This document shows, in pieces, positions 60,388-64,000 of a stretch of 64,000 nt of DNA. Source of the stretch: Leptospira ainazelensis (GTDB lineage Bacteria > Spirochaetota > Leptospiria > Leptospirales > Leptospiraceae); assembly GCF_016918785.1 (NCBI RefSeq), contig NZ_JAFFPT010000071.1:1-64000 (forward strand), in the 5' to 3' direction. Numbering within the stretch: the stretch's first letter is position 1; each line of letters opens with the position of its first letter. Under the pieces are notes generated by a model, which worked only from the letters and a program-made list of their open reading frames with translations, was not told where the DNA came from and did no database searches. A program made the translations under genes and the position numbers.

Positions 60388-60765
60388 TCAAGGTTTTTTG
60401 ATTTTTTCTCTGTATTTGATGGCGTGTGCGGTCGCCTTCCATTGGATTCGATTCCAGATCACGAGAAGAATGCTGGTTTCCCTCACTTCAAAACGATAGT
60501 TGATGATCTCGTCGCCGCCCATCGCCTTGGACTTGTCCAACAATTCCTGATAACCGGTTTCTCCGGTGACCCAGAGCATGACCCAGGAAGTATAAACTCC
60601 CTCGGTTTCCACGGTTCCGAGAATCTGAAAATCCTCCGAATTGATCAGATACTGTGTATAGTTGGTTCCCAATCCCGGAACTCGGATGTCGCGGTAAATA
60701 CAACCGCTCAGTAAGAATGAAATCATTCCTAAAAGCAGAATGTTTTTTAGTTTCAAAACTCTCAT
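60388..60765 (-). CDS. Small lipoprotein, TRL-like
   Basis: The 125-residue protein has a basic start (MRVLKLKN), a hydrophobic stretch and lipobox LLSGC. The mature part (YTQYLINSEDFQILGTVETEG, SKAMGGDEIINYRFEVRET, ending KATAHAIKY) fits small TRL-like/DUF lipoproteins of Leptospira. GGAGG stands 7 bases before ATG 60765, which sets the start. Function unknown. It is in the same direction as tldD and 31 bases after the HIT gene. Confidence 0.75.
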   Translation of the reverse strand: MRVLKLKNILLLGMISFLLSGCIYRDIRVPGLGTNYTQYLINSEDFQILGTVETEGVYTSWVMLWVTGETGYQELLDKSKAMGGDEIINYRFEVRETSILLVIWNRIQWKATAHAIKYREKIKKP

Positions 60766-60796
60766 ATCCTTTCCTCCAAATTCTAATACAATTACT

Positions 60797-61186
60797 TTAT
60801 AAATTTTGAATATAACCCTGTCCTGGGAGTTTTCCCTGAAGAGCCAGACGAATGTAATCCACACCTTTTAGATCGTCCGTATAACGCGGAATCAGATGGA
60901 AGTGCATATGAGGCGCCATTTCCGAAACCGTAACCGTATAAATTTTAACCGGAGAATGATTTTGATAGATCCATTTTGTAGCAAACTCTAAAGCCTTTCC
61001 GAAATCGGAAAAAGCTCCGCTGTTCCATTCTTGATAGGAAGTCCAGTGAGAAGCGGGTTCGATATAAAGATATCCTCTGAGCCCTTTTTCTTCTTCGGAA
61101 TGACGAACTGAAAATTCTCCAAAACGAGCGAGAATTTCCGGTTTTTCATCGGACTGATACACTTGGCAAATCGGACAATCGATCAT
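60797..61186 (-). CDS. HIT-family (histidine triad) protein
   Basis: The 129-residue protein has CPIC near the N-terminus (possible zinc Cys) and the histidine triad HMHFHLIPR near residues 94-102. HIT proteins hydrolyse or transfer nucleotides; the CPIC start and triad suggest a nucleotide hydrolase of the Hint/Fhit type. The substrate cannot be determined. It is the first gene of the minus-strand run. Confidence 0.85.
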   Translation of the reverse strand: MIDCPICQVYQSDEKPEILARFGEFSVRHSEEEKGLRGYLYIEPASHWTSYQEWNSGAFSDFGKALEFATKWIYQNHSPVKIYTVTVSEMAPHMHFHLIPRYTDDLKGVDYIRLALQGKLPGQGYIQNL

Positions 61187-61242
61187 CTTTTAAAACCTAA
61201 ATTCGAATTCTATGAGTATCCCAAAGAATCGCGTCTTGTATA

Positions 61243-61287
61243 GGAGAAAATCATCTTTTGAAGAATTTGAAAAAATGATTTCTCTCC
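61243..61287. promoter_or_regulatory. Inverted repeat between divergent genes
   Basis: GGAGAAAATCAT (61243-61254) can pair with ATGATTTCTCTCC (61275-61287), 12 pairs with one bulged base, around a 20-base loop. It lies in the 192-base gap between the HIT gene and the 61379 gene. The same gap holds the perfect palindrome ATTGGATCCAAT at 61341-61352. These may be operators or hairpins in either leader. Confidence 0.35.
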
Positions 61288-61378
61288 TCGGAATTCTTCT
61301 TTCCAGATCGGAAATCCCGTAAAGGATGAAAATCCTATCCATTGGATCCAATCTCCGTAGACAAAAAAAGGATTCCCC

Positions 61379-62203
61379 ATGAAACGTTTTTCTATTCTTT
61401 CTATACTTTTTCTCCTCTGGAGTCAGACATCCTACGCGGAAACTCCGAGTTTTTCGGAGAGATTGGACTCTCTCAAACGGTTCTTAGGGGATCCTGCGAC
61501 GGTGGAAAAGTCTTGGCTCGTCGAATCGATTCCCGTCTGGAAAAAAGCCGAAGAATCCAGGCTCGAACTCTACTTAAAAAAAGTTCTCTCACCTAAACTC
61601 GAAGGAAAGAATTTTCCGTCAAAAACGGTTCTTCTTTTGGAATTGAAAAAAATTCCAAATCTCGGGGGTTTGAGAATTCGAAACCAAAAATCGGAACTCT
61701 TTCATATCGTGACATTCGGAAACGAGTTTCCCAACTTTTCTCAAATTCAAACCTTTCCCGTCGGTTCGTACTACGTGGATTTTTATCTTGGAAGACAAGG
61801 GGGAATCCCTTCGGTAGAATTTCCAAAAACGGGTCTCAGTTCTGCATTTTATTATTTTTCGGAAGACGAAAGTCTTCTTTATTCTCAAGAAACAAACGAG
61901 TGGAAAATTGCGGATTCTCAATCCATCGGAGAATTGAATTCTTACTTTCAATCCAAAAGTTCCCACTGTCAAGGTTGTGATCGGCTTCGGCTTATGGATG
62001 GAACGTTATTCTTCTTTCCAAGTCAAAACGCGATCTCGTTTTGGACGCGTTTTGGTTTGGGAACGTTTCTCGTTTTGAGCGCGTTTATTCTTACGTTTTT
62101 CTTTTTTAGAAATTTTCTGGTTCGAAACCGAGAAACACTTCGAAAAGCGATACAAGCCCAGAAGACTCTGGACCAAGAAAAAAAATCGATTCTTTCGAAA
62201 TAG
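61379..62203 (+). CDS. Putative envelope protein of unknown function
   Basis: The 274-residue protein has a signal peptide (about 1-20, ending SYA), a soluble extracytoplasmic part (about 21-220) with a Cys pair in HCQGCDRL, and one membrane helix near the C-terminus (about 221-243) followed by a charged coil (RNRETLRKAIQAQKTLDQEKK). AAGGA is 6 bases before ATG. This topology puts about 200 residues outside and a short coil inside, as in small one-pass sensors, but no sensory family is recognised. Confidence 0.68.
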   Translation: MKRFSILSILFLLWSQTSYAETPSFSERLDSLKRFLGDPATVEKSWLVESIPVWKKAEESRLELYLKKVLSPKLEGKNFPSKTVLLLELKKIPNLGGLRIRNQKSELFHIVTFGNEFPNFSQIQTFPVGSYYVDFYLGRQGGIPSVEFPKTGLSSAFYYFSEDESLLYSQETNEWKIADSQSIGELNSYFQSKSSHCQGCDRLRLMDGTLFFFPSQNAISFWTRFGLGTFLVLSAFILTFFFFRNFLVRNRETLRKAIQAQKTLDQEKKSILSK

Positions 62204-62213
62204 CCTTCAAAAA

Positions 62214-62226
62214 TTTGCTATACAAA
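62214..62226. promoter_or_regulatory. LexA (SOS) box upstream of recA
   Basis: TTTGCTATACAAA is an exact match to TTTG-N5-CAAA, the LexA box described for leptospiral recA. It lies 213 bases before the likely recA start and just after the preceding gene. A plausible -10 (TATATT at 62235-62240) lies just downstream, so bound LexA would cover or adjoin the promoter. The -35 is uncertain. Confidence 0.85.
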
Positions 62227-62372
62227 TACTTACATATATTTTAGATTTGCACTCAGAAAACCGGGTGACATAAACCCAAGTTTTTGAAAAATCTTATCAG
62301 AACCGGCATTTTTTAACCCGGATGATTCTTTTTTGTCCGGTATAGGATTTATACTCAAAAAAGTGAACCGCT

Positions 62373-62417
62373 TCTGCATCGCAGAGCCACTGCCTGGAAC
62401 CGTAAAAACGGAGGCAG
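62373..62417 (+). promoter_or_regulatory. recA: Two adjacent hairpins in the recA leader
   Basis: Hairpin 1: TCTGC (62373-62377) with GCAGA (62381-62385). Hairpin 2: CTGCCT (62390-62395) with AGGCAG (62412-62417), and inside it CCGT (62400-62403) with ACGG (62408-62411), loop AAAA; a 4-base bulge GGAA separates the two helices. The 3' side of hairpin 2 contains GGAGG (62410-62414), the ribosome-binding site of the upstream ATG at 62424. Opening and closing of this hairpin could control use of that start. The rest of the leader (62270-62360) has further possible short stems. Confidence 0.5.
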
Positions 62418-62438
62418 AAAAACATGGGAGAAGGTATT

Positions 62439-63524
62439 ATGAAGAAGACAAAAGAAGAACCACAGAGTGTTGACGATTCCAAAAAGTTAGCCATTGAACA
62501 GGCAATGAGCCAGATTGAAAAACAATTTGGAAAGGGCGCGATTATGAAATTGGGATCGGACGCCGCGAGACAGACGGTCCAGGTGATTCCTACCGGATCT
62601 CTAGATCTGGATATCGCTCTTGGAATCGGCGGATATCCGATCGGAAGAATTGTGGAGATTTATGGCCCGGAATCTTCCGGGAAAACCACTCTGACCCTTT
62701 CTGCGATTGCCGAAGCGCAAAAGAGAGGCGGAGTTGCGGCGTTTATCGACGCAGAACACGCGCTGGATCCTTCTTACGCGAAGAAGTTGGGCGTCAACAT
62801 AGACGAACTTCTGGTTTCTCAACCCGACAACGGAGAGGAAGCGCTGGAAATCTGTGAATCCCTGGTTCGAAGCAACGCGATCGATTTGATCGTAATCGAC
62901 TCTGTGGCGGCTCTGGTTCCAAAAGCGGAGATCGAAGGAGATATGGGAGATTCCCACATGGGATTGCAGGCCCGTCTGATGTCTCAAGCCCTTCGGAAAC
63001 TGACAGGCACGATCTCGAAATCCAAAACCGTGGTGATCTTTATCAACCAAATCCGAATGAAAATCGGCGTTATGTTTGGATCGCCCGAAACGACCACAGG
63101 CGGAAACGCTCTCAAGTTCTATTGTTCCGTCCGTCTGGATATCCGTAAAATCGAAACGATCAAGGAAAAAGAAGAATCGATCGGAAACCGGGTCCGTGTC
63201 AAAGTTGTCAAAAACAAGTGTGCTCCGCCATTCAAACAGGCTGAATTTGACATAATTTTCAACGCGGGAATCAGCCGAGAAGGTTCTCTGGTTGACCTCG
63301 GAGTAAAACATGATATTATCAATAAGGCAGGAGCTTGGTATTCCTATAACACGGAAAAAATCGGGCAGGGAAAAGATGCGGCAAAAGAGTATCTGAGATC
63401 CAATCCTGAAACCGCATTCACGATCGAGAATATGGTTCGAGATCTGAACAGCCTTCCCCTCTTAGCGCAGGATAAAAAACCTCGCAAAGAAAAAGAGGAA
63501 AAATTGGAAGAGGCTGCGGGTTAA
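62439..63524 (+). CDS. recA: Recombinase A
   Basis: Strand-exchange ATPase and co-protease for LexA cleavage in the SOS response. The 361-residue protein has Walker [10 protein letters not shown] (residues 76-84), Walker [15 protein letters not shown], loop 2 region [20 protein letters not shown], and a Lys/Glu-rich acidic tail. Two starts are possible: ATG 62439 (MKKTKEEP, with GGGAGAAGG upstream) and ATG 62424 (MGEGIMKK, with GGAGG in a hairpin). I prefer 62439. A strong terminator follows. Control by LexA is indicated by the box at 62214. Confidence 0.97.
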   Translation: MKKTKEEPQSVDDSKKLAIEQAMSQIEKQFGKGAIMKLGSDAARQTVQVIPTGSLDLDIALGIGGYPIGRIVEIYGPESSGKTTLTLSAIAEAQKRGGVAAFIDAEHALDPSYAKKLGVNIDELLVSQPDNGEEALEICESLVRSNAIDLIVIDSVAALVPKAEIEGDMGDSHMGLQARLMSQALRKLTGTISKSKTVVIFINQIRMKIGVMFGSPETTTGGNALKFYCSVRLDIRKIETIKEKEESIGNRVRVKVVKNKCAPPFKQAEFDIIFNAGISREGSLVDLGVKHDIINKAGAWYSYNTEKIGQGKDAAKEYLRSNPETAFTIENMVRDLNSLPLLAQDKKPRKEKEEKLEEAAG

Positions 63525-63528
63525 ACAC

Positions 63529-63586
<58 letters not shown>

Positions 63587-63715
63587 AGTTACAGAAGAGT
63601 CCTCCCATTAAATTCTTTCCCTTAGCGAATCAGGAAACGGGCCGAGAAAGAAAACGGTTCTTACAACGATTTACTTTCTTCAGCGCGAAGATAGACGAAA
63701 CAAGACAAGGGAATT

Positions 63716-64000
63716 ATGGCAGAAATCAGTATTTTAGGAGCGGGCGGTTTTACCGGTAAGGAACTTCTTTCTCTTCTTTCGCACCAATCGGAACACGAAG
63801 TCGTTCATATCACAAGCGACAAACTCGCCGGAAAAACTCTATCCGAAGTTTTTCCAGAAATTCCTTTTCCAAAAAATCTTACCTTTCACAAACACGAAGA
63901 CGCAGTTCCCAGAAAATCCTTAGTCGTATTAGCGGTTCCCAACGAAGTTTCGATCGAATCGGCCCCGAAGTTTTTAGACGCTGGTCATAAAGTAATCGAT
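63716..64000 (+). CDS. argC: N-acetyl-gamma-glutamyl-phosphate reductase, 5' part
   Basis: The reading frame runs off the right edge; 95 codons are present. The start [21 protein letters not shown] has the NADP-binding motif GAGGFTG, and the later [27 protein letters not shown] matches ArgC. It acts in arginine synthesis, reducing N-acetylglutamyl phosphate. AAGGG precedes the ATG by about 5 bases. The gap after recA holds its terminator and a presumed argC promoter. Confidence 0.87.
   Translation, partial: MAEISILGAGGFTGKELLSLLSHQSEHEVVHITSDKLAGKTLSEVFPEIPFPKNLTFHKHEDAVPRKSLVVLAVPNEVSIESAPKFLDAGHKVID

Overview
The window is a stretch of spirochaete chromosome, almost certainly Leptospira and most likely a pathogenic-clade species. 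The reasons are the DUF1564-type protein (a leptospiral paralogous family), several short lipoproteins with loose spirochaetal lipoboxes, frequent TTG starts, a TTTG-N5-CAAA LexA box before recA, and the general look of the proteins. The content is core chromosome. I see no rRNA, tRNA, CRISPR array, insertion sequence or prophage. Coding density is high, and intergenic regions rarely exceed 300 bases.

Layout. 1-4352: a membrane-anchored polysaccharide deacetylase and tyrS (minus strand), divergent from glpD. 4616-8921: the macromolecular-synthesis operon read leftwards as rpsU, yqeY, dnaG, rpoD, with a palindrome at the rpsU stop. 9113-11274: a small unknown protein, a degenerate GGDEF protein and fbp. 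11421-16260: two unusual histidine kinases, then two small membrane proteins (DUF2892, HdeD-like). 16357-25471: magnesium and metal handling (mgtA, mgtE, a CDF exporter) interleaved with a Tgt-MnmD fusion, a lipoprotein and an OmpA/coiled-coil protein. 25480-33810: an acyl-CoA-dehydrogenase-like protein behind uvrA, an SppA-type protease, and an overlapping GH18-Sua5 pair. 33973-42588: a YhhQ-type queuosine-precursor transporter, a lipoprotein, a VOC protein, leuA, DUF1564, fadH and a 7TM-DISM/SpoIIE phosphatase. 42835-47741: a plus-strand run (unknown, slyD, UvrD-like helicase, YgjP-like metalloprotease, small unknown, panE). 47733-61186: a long minus-strand run (HIT, lipoprotein, tldD, pmbA, alpha-2-macroglobulin, pbpC, MoxR-like ATPase, VWA protein). 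61379-64000: an unknown envelope protein, recA with its SOS box and structured leader, and the start of argC.

How the genes work together. The rpsU-dnaG-rpoD block links translation, replication and transcription initiation. Alpha-2-macroglobulin with PBP1C is a known periplasmic defence/repair pair, here followed by a MoxR/VWA pair. TldD/PmbA form a heteromeric metalloprotease. Tgt and the YhhQ transporter together suggest queuine or precursor salvage.

The most unusual signals are: (1) a dispersed, modular intergenic repeat bounded by the palindrome TTGTAGGARYTCCTACAA (copies at 1-196, 4484-4613 and 10011-10140); (2) a single protein joining tRNA-guanine transglycosylase to an MnmD/MnmC1-like methyltransferase, two activities directed at tRNA position 34; (3) a recA leader in which a hairpin can cover one of two Shine-Dalgarno sequences, downstream of an exact SOS box; (4) perfect inverted repeats before leuA and at the rpsU stop. 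No wholly new multi-gene system is evident.
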